Positions 36,166 through 46,550 of a stretch of DNA of 64,000 bases are shown piece by piece. The position numbers and the translations under genes were made by a program. Location: NCBI GenBank assembly GCA_030490835.1, contig CM059975.1:57279174-57343173 (forward strand). The letters run 5' to 3'. The notes below the pieces were generated by a model, which did no database searches, was not told where the DNA came from, and was given only the letters and a program-made list of their open reading frames with translations. Numbering within the stretch: the stretch's first letter is position 1; each line of letters begins with the position of its first letter. The DNA is from Annona cherimola. Its lineage: Eukaryota > Streptophyta > Magnoliopsida > Magnoliales > Annonaceae.

Positions 36166-37010
36166 CTGAAAAGTCCAGAAGGGTTTTGGGGATCACAAGG
36201 TAGAATTACTTCTAGAGAGTTGGCGCTTCGGCGCCAAACAGGGGCGCCCCGACGCCATTTCTCCACCTTCAAGCAAGTTACGAACACACTCAATCAGCAG
36301 GTTTTCAGCAAATTGGTGCCTACGCGCCGAACAGGTGGCGCCTTGGCGCCAATACGCAAAACTGCGTACGACTGCGAGCGGCTGGCTTGTTTCAAGGGGT
36401 GTATAAATACCCAATTAGGGTTCCGAAGGAGGGGGATTTGGAGGCCGTTTTTAAGACAGAGAAAGAGAGATAGAGAGAGGTGGAGAGCACAGGCGAGAGG
36501 AGAACCGGCGAGTTGCGTGGGGCGACTGACACATCATCGGAGCTCTAAACTAATAAACTTTTCTTTTATTTGTTTTTATTATCTTGTTTAAGATGAGATG
36601 TTATGTTAATTCTCTGTTGGACTTAAACATGCTGGGCTAAACCCTTAATCTAGGGTTTAGGATGTAGCATGAGTACAGTGTAGCGTGGTGTGGATGTTAA
36701 TTTATTTATGATGGATATTGTTGTTAATTTAATATCTTGTGATTTTAATGCTTGCTTTGTACATTGGCCCGTACTTTAGCATAATTCCATATATTAGGTG
36801 ATGGAACTGTGAAACCCCAACTTAAGGAGGATTTAATGTGTGCATTGAACATGTACATGTGACTTATATATGATTAAATGGAATTGTTGGATGATTTTAG
36901 GAATTTAAGATATGTTGCAATTAGGGTTCAATTAAGAATGGTGATTAAAAATTTAATCGCCGGAGCCCAAATGAGTCAAGGTGACTAAAGGGGCATAATG
37001 AGGATTAAAA
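36166..37010 (+). repeat. Direct duplication, copy B (845 bp)
   Basis: Second copy, offset 1835 bp. After 37010 the sequence returns to Athila-like LTR (AAAGAGAAAGTG onward), whereas copy A continues into the rest of the Tekay-like LTR. Confidence 0.92.
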
Positions 37011-37940
37011 AAGAGAAAGTGAAAATCGAGATCAAAGCTCGGATTGAAGAAAGGAATCAAGTCCCGTTGGTGGAAACTGCCGGAAAACAGTTTTTCTTAT
37101 TCTTTCCAATTTTCTTTCTCTGCCTTATGGATACTTTTTATTTGGATGTATTGGATGTTAAGATCATGTCTTTGAGCTAAACCTCAATTAGATGGATAGT
37201 TAGGATGAATTGAATTCTAAACTGTATTGTTTCTTGGTTCTTAAAATATTTAGGAATGAATATTTAAGCTTATATACATGATTGTGTATGATTTACCTTT
37301 GTATGTGTGAGGATAATGCTTTTACAAGATTAGCTACCTTTTAAGATGATTTAATTGCTTGATTTACGCTCGAAAAAGGGAGATCTTTGCCAGATCCATG
37401 TGCAAGGCACAGGTTTCGACCTTTGTGTAAGGAGAGTTGTTTAACGGATAGAAATATACCGTTAAACCCTGTGTAGTCATTATACAAGTTATGAACTTAT
37501 TAATTTCACTTTATTTAATGGCATGGGAACATAGCACTTAAATAGGGTGTAATTAGCTTTATATACTGTTGGAAGACATATATGAAGATACATGAACTTG
37601 GGCTAGTAAATTCATATGTAATCCGCTTAACAAGAACTAGAGCAATATAGTTAGATTCAAGGATTCCGATCTATCCATCTGCCATCCCTAATCAGCAAAC
37701 TCGCTTTTAGTATCCAGTAGTCTCGTAATCTCTACTCTGATTTCTTTTTGCAATCGTTAGCTTAATTAAATCACAAAACTAGAATTTTCCTTCCATCGAA
37801 AGCAGTTAAGCTAAATAATAATTCTGGTTAACAATTCCTCGTGGGAACGATACTCTACTCACTCTTTATTACTTGACACGACACGTATACTTGCGTAAAT
37901 AGCGAGCAATTTAATAGACATATACGCAACTCGTCAAGTT

Positions 37941-37960
37941 TTTGGCGCTGTTGCTGGGGA
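37941..37960 (+). other. Athila-type primer binding site
   Basis: TTTGGCGCTGTTGCTGGGGA differs by two transitions from the Athila-type site TTTGGCGCCGTTGCCGGGGA. It marks the 5' LTR end and plus orientation. Confidence 0.88.
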
Positions 37961-38094
37961 ATTGTTTAACTAATTATTGATTAGTTTCATTGCTTTCTTG
38001 TACAATTCTGTAATTATATTTCATTTTACATTTTCTTCTTTTCTTCTTTTTAATTCTTTTCTTTTGACAAAATTTTATTCCAGGGGTCCATCTA

Positions 38095-39030
38095 TTGCAA
38101 TTTTCAATGGCTTCATACGCTTACTATTGGCCAAGTGCAGAATTTTTAACACCAAGTACAATGGGCTTCCATGAGTATGACAATACATGGGCACCTCCAA
38201 CTCAGTTTGCAGGTTTTAATAATCAAATGCAGGATATGAATATTTCTTATTCAATTTATTACGATTTGTGTGGAGCTGAGGGACATTTGTCAGTTCAATG
38301 CGTGTATTACTTAGCATCTGTGGGCTATCTTGATCACTCTAATGATGCAAAGGGCTACTATGGAGATCTGCAATTAGAAAATATGATGCCAACGGAATTT
38401 CAAGCATATCAAGAAGAGGAGCCATCACTACCTGAAAGCAAGTCATCTTTGGAGGACATGTTCATGCAATTTAGGAAGAGCCAAATGGAGTTTAACATGA
38501 ACATGCAAAAGTAGGTGGAACAGTTGGCTACTGCAATTCAAAATAAGCATCAAGAGTCTTGTTCATATGAAATTGTGGAGGATTCAAAGGAAATTGTGTT
38601 GGATGAGGGTTGCAAAGTCACTCCAAGCATCAAAGAAGATATATCCCTTAGTGTAGCAGAACAATTTGCCCCTCAATTCATTCTTGAACAATTAGCCGAG
38701 CCAATGGAAAGCCAGGAAGTGGAAGAAGAAATTGATGAAGAAATAGAGGCTAATATTGTGGAGAAAATAGAAAATTATCATATCAGAACTCCTCTAATTG
38801 GTCCTCCTGAAATTCAAGTGCAACATGACTTGATTGATCAATGCATAGCCATGGAAAGCAGCATCTTGAAGCCATCCTTAATTCAAGACCCTGAAGAGCA
38901 ATTCTTCTACAGTCTCTATGAAATTCAGGAAAGGAGGCGAACTAATCCATTTGAAGAGGCTGGGAAGAGATCTGAACTTCTAGTGCACGAGCTGCATGGA
39001 AGGAAGTTCGATAGAGCGGGAATTGGCTAA
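38095..39030 (+). pseudogene. Extra zinc-knuckle ORF between primer site and gag (Athila-like)
   Basis: This is a single frame of about 312 codons with one TAG at 38512. It starts 135 bp after the primer site, ahead of the canonical gag. It is rich in Q, E and S. Near residue 60 it has YDLCGAEGHLSVQC, which fits a CCHC knuckle whose first cysteine became tyrosine. A segment near 120-150 (LEDMFMQFRKSQMEF, then VEQLATAIQNKHQ) resembles the helical tail after the knuckle in gag. An acidic part follows (EVEEEIDEEIEANIVEKIE). I do not recognise the family. It may be an extra ORF like those known upstream of gag in some Tat elements, or a rearranged gag end. Confidence 0.55.
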
Positions 39031-40270
39031 TCAGGACTACCCTCTGAAAACCCAACCGTTCACATCACTAAGTTCCTGCAGTTGTGCAACACGATCAGGG
39101 TGTAAAATATTCCACGTGAGGTAATCCGTCTGCAACCTTTTCCATTTTTCTTTGTGACAGGGCAAGCGAGTGGTTTTATTCTATGCCACCCGACACTTTC
39201 AATACTTGGGAGGAGCTTTCTACTGCATTCCTGAAAAAATTCTTTCTACCCAATAAAACTAGGAAAATCAGAGATGAGATCAATCAGTTCATCCAGAAAG
39301 ATGGCGAAACCCTATATGATGTGTGGGAGAGGATGAAAGATCTGCAGCGCAAGTGCCCTCATCATGGCATCTCGCAAGGTGATATCATTGAAAACTTTTT
39401 CAACGAACTCGATCGACCTAGCTGAAGCGCCGTCAATTTAGCCGCTGGTGGCCGATTCATGCGACTCACTGACGAGGAGGCTCTCGAACTCCTTGATGAC
39501 TAAGCTCTTTATGATTCTCAGTACGGCGATGTTCGAGGAACCTCTCGGCGAGGTAATGTATACGATGTCGAATCCATACATGCTATACATGATAAACTTG
39601 ATAAAATTTTACAACAAAAGAAGCAGGAATCCATGGACCGAAATGCATCTTCTTTTGGACACATTTCATGTGAAATCTGTGGAGCTTCACACTACACAAC
39701 TGAGTGTAGTTTTGTCATTAAAGACACCACAAGCGAGCAAGCTAATGCAATCAACAACCAGTATGATACTCGCACTCATAGTAACCCGTACTCAAACACT
39801 TACAACCCTGGATGGAGAAATCACCCAAATTTCTCTTGGGCAAACTAGTCAAACACCCAAAATTATGCTCAAAATAATAAGCCACCTGGTTTTCTTAGAA
39901 AACCACTGAACCATCCTTCATATCAAACCCAACAAGCCTTACCTGCACCACCTCAAGCCCAACCCACTGAGTCCATGCTCGAAAATATCATTCTAATGCT
40001 CAAGAAAAATGATGAAATAATGGATCAAATGCAAACCCACATCAAGTTGCTTGAAAATCAAATTGCTCAGAATGCCACCGCCTCATCCTAAAGAAACCAG
40101 GGCAAACTCCCTAGCCAACCTGAAGTAAAACCTAAGAAGCAGGTGCAGGCAGTTACCTTGGGGAGTGGAAAGCAGCTAGAACTACCTCAAATGATAACAG
40201 AAAAGGATGTCGAGTAAGAAAAGAAGCAAGAAGAGGAGCCACAACCAGAACCAGTAGTGGAGAAGCCATA
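39031..40270 (+). pseudogene. Athila/Tat-type gag
   Basis: Across several stops the reading gives NPTVHITKFLQLCNTI, then an open stretch from 39183 (WEELSTAFLKKFFLPNKT, GETLYDVWERMKDLQRKCPHHGI), the standard gag core. A later part has the knuckle CEICGASHYTTEC, a Y/N/P-rich segment (NPYSNTYNPGWRNHPNFSW) and a helical tail (MLENIILMLKKNDEIMDQMQ). The closing block VTLGSGKQLELP is typical of this lineage. Stops at 39424, 39502, 39847, 40089 and 40216 inactivate it. Confidence 0.85.
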
Positions 40271-41180
40271 TGTACGAGAAGTTTGTTTCTACTCTCAAGA
40301 ACTTGTCAATCAACGTGCCTTTCATTGACATGCTTTCCCAAATGCCAGCTTATGCAAAATTTCTCAAGGACATGCTATCCAACAAAAGAAAACTCGATGA
40401 GTACGGAACCATTGCACTCACTGAGGAGTGCAGCGCTATTTTGTAGAACAAGTTATCTGAAAAGCTAAAGGATCCTGGAAGCTTCTCCATTCCATGTGGT
40501 CTTGGGAATGTACAAATCAACAAAGCGCTATGTGATCTCAGAGCTAGTGTAAGTCTGATCCCGCTCTCCATCTGTAAAAAGCTGAACATGGATGATCCAA
40601 AACCAATGTCTATATCTCTCCAACTGGCCGACCGATCAATCAAATTCCCAGTTGGTATTCTTGTAGACGTTCCCTTGAAAGTCGACAAATTGTTCATCCC
40701 AGTTAACTTTGTAGTCCTCGACATGGAGGAGGATCGCCAAATCCCAATCATTCTCTGACGACCATTCTTAGCCACTGCTAGAGCCATCATAGACGTCAAG
40801 AATGGTCGACTCTCACTGACAGTTGGAGATGAAAAGGTTGAATTTAATCTTTCTGAGGCAACAAAGCACCTATCAACCGATAACTCTTGCCTGCGTGTCG
40901 ACGTCATCAACCCTTTGCCGATCGAAGAAAAAGATGACCCAATAGAGGTATGTATCATTCAGAGTGCAACTGTTGAAAATGATCACCTTGAATTGTCTGC
41001 TTGTGCAGCTCTGTTGGATGGAAGCCCTTTTATCTTACCTGCTGCCGATTCATCTCTTGGGAAGCTGGATATAGACCTCAATTCTTTTCCCTCGACAAAA
41101 ACAAAGGAAGAAGCACCAAAGGTAGAACTCAAACATCTTCCTAAAAAATCTCAGGTATGCATTTCTTGGTCCAAATGATA
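40271..41180 (+). pseudogene. Athila-like aspartic protease region
   Basis: The reading includes PFIDMLSQMPAYAKFLKDML, IPCGLGNVQINKALCDLRAS and RPFLATARAIIDVKNGRLSL. The active-site triad, normally DLGAS in this lineage, reads DLRAS, a catalytic loss. Stops occur at about 40444 and 40757 (Gly or Arg codon to TGA). A long acidic linker up to 41178 follows, as usual before RT. Confidence 0.82.
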
Positions 41181-41903
41181 CTTATCCAGTCATAATCAAT
41201 GCAAATCTTTCCGAATCCTAATCTGATGAACTATTATCTGAACTAAGAAAGCATAGGAAGGCAATTGGATACTGCATTAATGACCTACTTGGTATTAGTC
41301 CTTCTCTATGCATGCATAGAATTCTAATCGAGGAAGATTGTAAGACAAGCATTGAACCTCAAAGACGTCTGAATCCAAACATGAAAGAAGTGGTGAAAAA
41401 GGAAATTTTAAAACTTCTTGATGCTGGAATCATTTACCTATTTCTGATAGCAGTTGGGTAAGCCCAGTACATGTGGTACCCAAAGAAAGGTGGTATGACT
41501 ATCGTGAAAAATGATAGAAATGAACTTGTACCCACAAGGACAGTCACAGGTTAGCGAATGTACATCGATTATCGAAAATTAAATGTTGCCACCCGAAAGG
41601 ATCATTTTCCTTTGCCTTTTATTGATCAAATGCTTGAACGACTAGCCAACCACTCTTACTTTTGCTATTTGGATGGTTACTTCGGTTATTTTTCAGGTTC
41701 CTATTCACCCACAGGATCAAGAGAAAACCACCTTCACCTGTCCATATGGCACTTTTGCATATAGACGCATGCCTTTTGGTCTTTGTAATGCACCTGCCAC
41801 TTTTTAAAGATGCATGATGACCATATTTTCTGATTACATTGAAAACATAATGAAAGTATTTAAGGATGATTTTTCTGTTTATGGCTCTACATTTGAATCA
41901 TTT
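41181..41903 (+). pseudogene. Athila-like reverse transcriptase, truncated
   Basis: Blocks visible are PSLCMHRILIEED, MKEVVKKEILKLLDAGIIY, RMYIDYRKLNVATRKDHFPLPFIDQMLERLA and, after frameshifts, a degraded core through FSVYGSTFE. The sequence then stops at about 41903 and LTR sequence of another element begins, so the rest of RT, RNase H, integrase and the 3' LTR are missing. Confidence 0.83.
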
Positions 41904-42163
41904 GCTTAGGTTTTGCTTTTGAAAATCCCAAAGATTGGGACATGAAAATATATTTTTATGAAAGTTATCCTAAAGGGATTTTTATGAAATGATGACCCTA
42001 AAAATGGGATGTTTTACACAAAAGTGTAAATAACATGAATAAAAGGAAATATTTTTAAGAAAATGCATTTATGAAAATAAATTATGTAATTTATATGACT
42101 TGTTTGTTATAAACAAGCCCCAAGACGGGGATTATGAAAAAGATTTATATGAAACTTGGTTTT

Positions 42164-42704
42164 GGACATAACAATGTTCATTTCCAAAGGATTTAAATGG
42201 TAAATGTTTATGGACATGAGGATGTCCAATGCTTAAGTATTTTGATGGAATGTGTTTTAGGACATATGAATGTCAATTGTCAAAAAGTTATGTCAAAAAT
42301 ATTTTGAGACATCAAATGTCTCTTGGCTAAAGGAGTTTAAGATGAAAAATATTTTTGGACATAGGAATGTCCTTTGCCGAGAAAGGCTTATGTGTATGAT
42401 TTTTTCAGGACATGATAATTTCCTTCTCTAAAAAGGAGTAATGAGAAAAATGTTTTGGATGTAAAACGTCTACTAATGAAAGATGATTTTATCTAAATGT
42501 CTTTGAACATTAGAAATGTTCATATAAGATTAAAGAAAATTAATTAAAGAGGGTAAAACGTATATGTTTTGCCTTAATAAGCCCAACGTGGCTTGTAAAT
42601 GATTTTAAGGACGATGTTTTATGAAAATATTCAAGGATATGGAACTGTCCTTATGAACAAGGATTTTTTGATAATGTTTTAGGACATATATATATATATG
42701 TCCT
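42164..42704. repeat. Array of about ten GGACAT/ATGTCC inverted repeats
   Basis: Short inverted repeats with GGACAT-like and ATGTCC-like arms occur near 42164, 42212, 42260, 42306, 42357, 42407, 42457, 42503, 42633 and 42681, about 45-60 bp apart except for one gap. The best are GGACATGAGGATGTCC, GGACATAGGAATGTCC and the last, a perfect 24-bp palindrome with arms AGGACATATATA. Arms vary together in some copies (GAGACAT with ATGTCTC, GAACAT with ATGTTC). I do not see this array in the other LTRs here. Confidence 0.8.
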
Positions 42705-42969
42705 CAAGTAAAAAGGTATTCATGATGTTTAAGAAAAAGATTTTAAAGGAAGTCTTGCCTTAAAAGATATAATGCTTGCTTACTGAGTTGTCACTCACGT
42801 TTTGTTTTCCCAAACCTTAGACAAGTACCGAGAAATTCAAGAGGTTGCAAACCTAAGCAATGAAGGAAGGTATATGATGGTAACTATGATGTATGGATAG
42901 CATGGTTTAAAGTGCTAAGGCATGTTTATGTATATATAAACTTAATTAGAATTTTAAGTTCCCTGTGTA

Positions 42970-42991
42970 TGAATGAATGAATGAATGAATG
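42970..42991 (+). repeat. (GAAT)n microsatellite
   Basis: Five GAAT units in a row inside the Tekay-type LTR. Confidence 0.9.
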
Positions 42992-43272
42992 TAAGGAATG
43001 AAAATGTTACGATTTAGTCAAGAAGACTTTCATTGTAGAAAAGTATGAAGAGATGCTATGAATGAAATGATGAAATTTATTATAAGTGTATTGTTGCTTG
43101 TATGATGATGGTTGTGTAAAGCAACGAATGATGATAGATGAAAAAAAAATTTGGATGAGATTCAATTAAGAACCCGCCGCATGATCAAGCCAACAATCCT
43201 GATTCACATTTACCAATCAATAAGGTCTTGAGGTAAGGAAATGAATTTTCGGTTTGGGGCGCCACAGAAGTT

Positions 43273-43288
43273 GGTATCAAAGCATGGA
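43273..43288 (+). other. Primer binding site of Tekay 3 (initiator-Met tRNA)
   Basis: TGGTATCAAAGCATGG is the initiator tRNA-Met site with one change (TCAGAG to TCAAAG), 5 bp after the LTR end. The spacing equals that in Tekay 2. Confidence 0.88.
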
Positions 43289-43702
43289 TTGGTAAAGAGG
43301 GGTGGTAAGAAAAGATTTGATATCACAAAAATGATATTTCAGTAAGGATTGATAGATAGATATAGAAGAAAAATGAAAAATGATGAAAGAGATAGATTAA
43401 GATTATAAGATATATATGATATGTATTGTCTTATATTGTGCGTCGTTATGACACAAGAATATGGTTACTTAAGGAAATATAGCCGGTTTGTTATATTTCA
43501 TGGTATAGATAGTATATGAAAAAAAAATGATACCCCATGATATGACTATTTAAGGAAATATAGCTGGTTTGCTATATTTCATAGTGTAGATGATATACGA
43601 AGGAAAAATGATATGAGAATAATGAGATGAAGCAGGAGGTAGGAGAATTTAATGAAAGACAAAGGATAGAAGAGAATCAGAACAAATGATGGACTGAATA
43701 AT
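43289..43702 (+). other. Tekay 3 leader with a diverged tandem repeat
   Basis: No ORF is supported. A unit of about 80 bp with TTAAGGAAATATAGC and TATATTTCAT occurs at 43459-43535 and again at 43538-43615. The leader is cut at 43702 by Tekay 2 and resumes at 53977. Confidence 0.7.
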
Positions 43703-46511
43703 TGTGACGCCCCGAACCGAGGTGCCAAGAAGCCTTACTCCGGGATCGTTTTGATTGGTAAACGTGACTCAGGATTGTTGCCCTGATCACACGACAGGTT
43801 TTTTTTATCAACAATATATGGAAAATTCTCATCATTCATCCAATTTGAAATATATTTCACATAACACAGTTATGATCAAAAAATGTTCCATAAAAATTTT
43901 CATAAAAATATTCCCTTCCATCTCAAAATTATCATCGTTATCTTTACATAAAGTTTACATATACATCATTTATATCAAAAACTACATAACACTTGGCATG
44001 TTGCCTTCATCATCATTTCCTGTCTGTTATTGAAAAAGCATGGGTGAGTAATAACACTCAGTAAGCAAGCCATACATAATTTTTCAATCATTTTCATGCA
44101 TTTCATAAAATGCAAATGCAATGCATACATACAATTCATGACATTCCTTTGGATGCGACGCTAGCTAGGCGCCCATCCCATACATGCTCCCATTTCAGGG
44201 AGGTCGCTACCGGCCTTGGCCTATTAAACGACTTGGCAATAGCGAGGAGGACATTCGATCCGCTTACTACCTCGACTAAGGCCTATTCCTCGTGGACATG
44301 CTCATTTACATACATGTGCCGGCATGCCATTTGCAAATCATAAACAATTTCATAAAAAGCATTAAAAAATAATTTAACAAACACATTTTAGTTCATGTAA
44401 AGCAGTTATAGGTATGACCAACCTTAAATAAATTTCATAAAGCAATTCACAAACAATTTCAAGCATTTTAGAAATAATTTGCAAAACATATAACTCGCTT
44501 ACCTTCTCAGTGGGTGTCTTCGACCTTTTCTTTTCTTTTTCCTATTCAAGGAAAAAGGATAATTTTATTTCTTCTATTCAAGCTGCTTCCCATGCATGCT
44601 CTATAATATTTGGGCTTTATTTCTTTATATGGATATTTTTATCCATAGGTTCCTCAAAATTTTCATCCTTATATTTAAATATTAATCTCAAATTTTCTCC
44701 AAAATTACGCTGTTTACTGTAGCAAATTACTGTTCATCCGAGTTAGTGTTCATAGGGACGTTTTTACTGTTCATGGGTTCCAAAAATTGATATTTTTTCT
44801 AAAAATAAAAAATACCATGACATACCTTATGCCTAGTATATCATAGGAAATTTCATACATTTTGAATTTATCATCATTTACTTGGCAAAAAAAATCATTT
44901 TCTCCATATACTAAAAATCAACATAAATCCACTTAAGCATAATCCTTAATTCCAAAAATCATAAAATTAATATATCATCATCACAACATCATATTTATTC
45001 ATCCCAAATCATCATTTATCATTTTTGGAGCATTATTTTCTCATACCATATGTTATCTTCCCGAATACTCTATCTTCGCTCCAAATCTTTGATGTTTTCA
45101 CATAATTTCAATTAAGCATTATATCTCTACTTATTTTCTCATGATTAGGAATTATTTAAGCATGGTTTTACCCTATTTAACATTCGAAAGAAATTTTGGT
45201 GAAAATTACTTACCCGAAGTGGAGATACTCCTCTTTTTCTCACACTTTCTCTCTCCAACCTTCTATTCTTCTTTCTACTCAAGGCTAAAATGTGTGGGGA
45301 TGAGAAATGAAGTTTCTCAAGTGATTTTTGAGCTTGGAATGGCTGTGAATTCGTCCAAGGCATGCTCCCCTATTTATAGTGCTTCAAATTTCATGAATTT
45401 GCATTTTACCCCCTCTAGCTCAAGGTGTAAAATTGCAAATGTATTTTTTTCTAATTTCCAAAGATGCCTTGAGCCAAGAGCAGCCACCCTAGGCCTGCTC
45501 CAGCCCCCCTATAGCAGCCCTAATTTTCTACCTATTTTTTTATTTTTAAAATTAATTAAATTAAGCTAAATTAATCCTAGCCATTGATCTTTGATTAGGA
45601 TGAATTTTGACCATTGATTTTGGTCAAGATACCCCCATGCATGACCTGACATGTATCTTCTTTTCTTTTAATTTTTTAATTTTTAATTTATTTATTTTAA
45701 TTAAAAGTCAAATGCTTAATTAATGTAAAGTTGATTCACTTTTTCACTTTGTATTTGATGCTTCATCTTGACCTTTGATTTGTAATTTTCATCACATCTT
45801 AACCCATCCATCATGTCCATCATGAATTTTTAACCATCCATAAAAAAATTTCATCGAATTCCGACGCCCGGATTGCAATTTATGAATTTTTTTCTATTTT
45901 TTCACAAAAATCCAAATTTGGATTAAAATATCCAAAAGAATTGCTATTTCATCTTGTAGTGATTAAATCTCTATTTTGTCTTTTTGTGATTAAGTTAATC
46001 CAAGTGATTAACTCTTAATCATGTGTCTTAATTCCCATTTACTATTCACGTTTACTATTCACGTGCACTATTCACGGGGTTAAATTCCTAATTGCATTAT
46101 TTCAATCTCTAATACACATATCCATCAATATAATTCCTGAATTTTCATTTATTCATAAAATAATTACAAAATTACAAATATCGAAATGACACATATACGG
46201 GTGTGTTTGGTTAGAGGTAAAACTTTTGATGAAAAGTTTTTTGAGTAGAAGTTGTCAAATCAATAGAAAATGATGTGATATAATAGGAGTAATGATAAGG
46301 AGTAAACAGAATAAAGTTAAAATAGATAGGTTAGTTGTATGGGTAGATGTGTAGAAATGATTGAAAAGTAGGGTAGTTTGTATAGAAAAATGTGAAAAAA
46401 TAATTTAAAAATAGAGTAGTTATGGAGAGTGAAAAGTTTTAGTTGACACTTTTTTGCCCTAAACAAACACACCCACGGTCGAAATGACGCGTATACGGTC
46501 GGAGTTTCACA
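43703..46511 (-). repeat. 3' LTR of Tekay 2 (with MITE)
   Basis: 2809 bp; 276 bp of the excess over the right LTR is a MITE. On the plus strand it runs TGTGACGCCCCGAACC to GTTTCACA. From 44316 to 45218 it shows no difference from 52059-52961, while both sides differ by roughly 4 percent. Short open frames in it are not genes. Confidence 0.93.
46199..46474. mobile_element. MITE in the Tekay 2 left LTR
   Basis: 276 bp with terminal inverted repeats GGGTGTGTTTGGTTAG and, on the other end, GGGTGTGTTTGTTTAG. It has no coding capacity and is absent from the right LTR, where TATACGGTCG is uninterrupted. The flanks share AC (or ACG counting one repeat base), so the target duplication is 2-3 bp, which does not fit the 8 bp of hAT elements. 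Superfamily left open; Harbinger-like termini are the nearest I can suggest. Confidence 0.85.
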
Positions 46512-46550
46512 ATTCTCCCCCCTTACAATAGGTTTCGTCCCGAAACCTAT
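46512..46550 (-). other. Polypurine tract and pre-PPT hairpin (Tekay 2)
   Basis: On the minus strand AAGGGGGGAGAAT abuts the 3' LTR. Just upstream at 46528-46550 is a perfect inverted repeat with 10-bp arms (ATAGGTTTCG) and a 3-bp loop; it overlaps the last codons region of pol. Tekay 1 and 3 have weaker forms in the same place. Confidence 0.88.

Larger units (their letters stand above)
33926..37936 (+). mobile_element. Athila-like LTR, rearranged
   Basis: The region between the Tekay LTR break and the primer site behaves as one gypsy LTR: a palindrome-rich upstream part (34206-34540), a TATA-like TATAAATACCC at 34567, a transcribed leader, and a U5-like end (37660-37936) that leads to the primer site at 37941. 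It contains an 845-bp direct duplication and inserted Tekay-like LTR sequence (from 34973). The left limit is where similarity to the flanking LTR ends and is uncertain. No real ORF: the 145-151 codon frames in both copies are repeat artefacts. Confidence 0.65.
41904..43267 (+). repeat. Tekay-type LTR, right part (5' LTR of Tekay 3)
   Basis: It ends GGTTTGGGGCGCCACA directly before a primer site and contains the U5-side marks GCTTGCTTACTGAGT, CACTCACGTTTTG and the CAACAATCCTGATTCAC block shared with the other Tekay LTRs. Its left part (42160-42720) holds an unusual inverted-repeat array. It is cut on the left by the Athila-like element. Confidence 0.85.

Noticed and set aside
34301..36591. 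Two near-identical 145-151 codon frames (34301-34756, 36154-36591) as a conserved gene pair
   Set aside because: They lie in the directly duplicated LTR segment, cross palindromes and leader, and match no protein pattern; identity follows from the recent duplication.
43698..43702. ATAAT before 43703 and ATAAT before the LTR at 32855 as evidence for one event
   Set aside because: A short AT-rich word found by chance; the 43698/53977 pair is the true duplication of Tekay 2.
44110..44343. 77-codon frame also at 51853-52086
   Set aside because: Lies in both LTRs of Tekay 2 on the antisense strand; repeat-derived.
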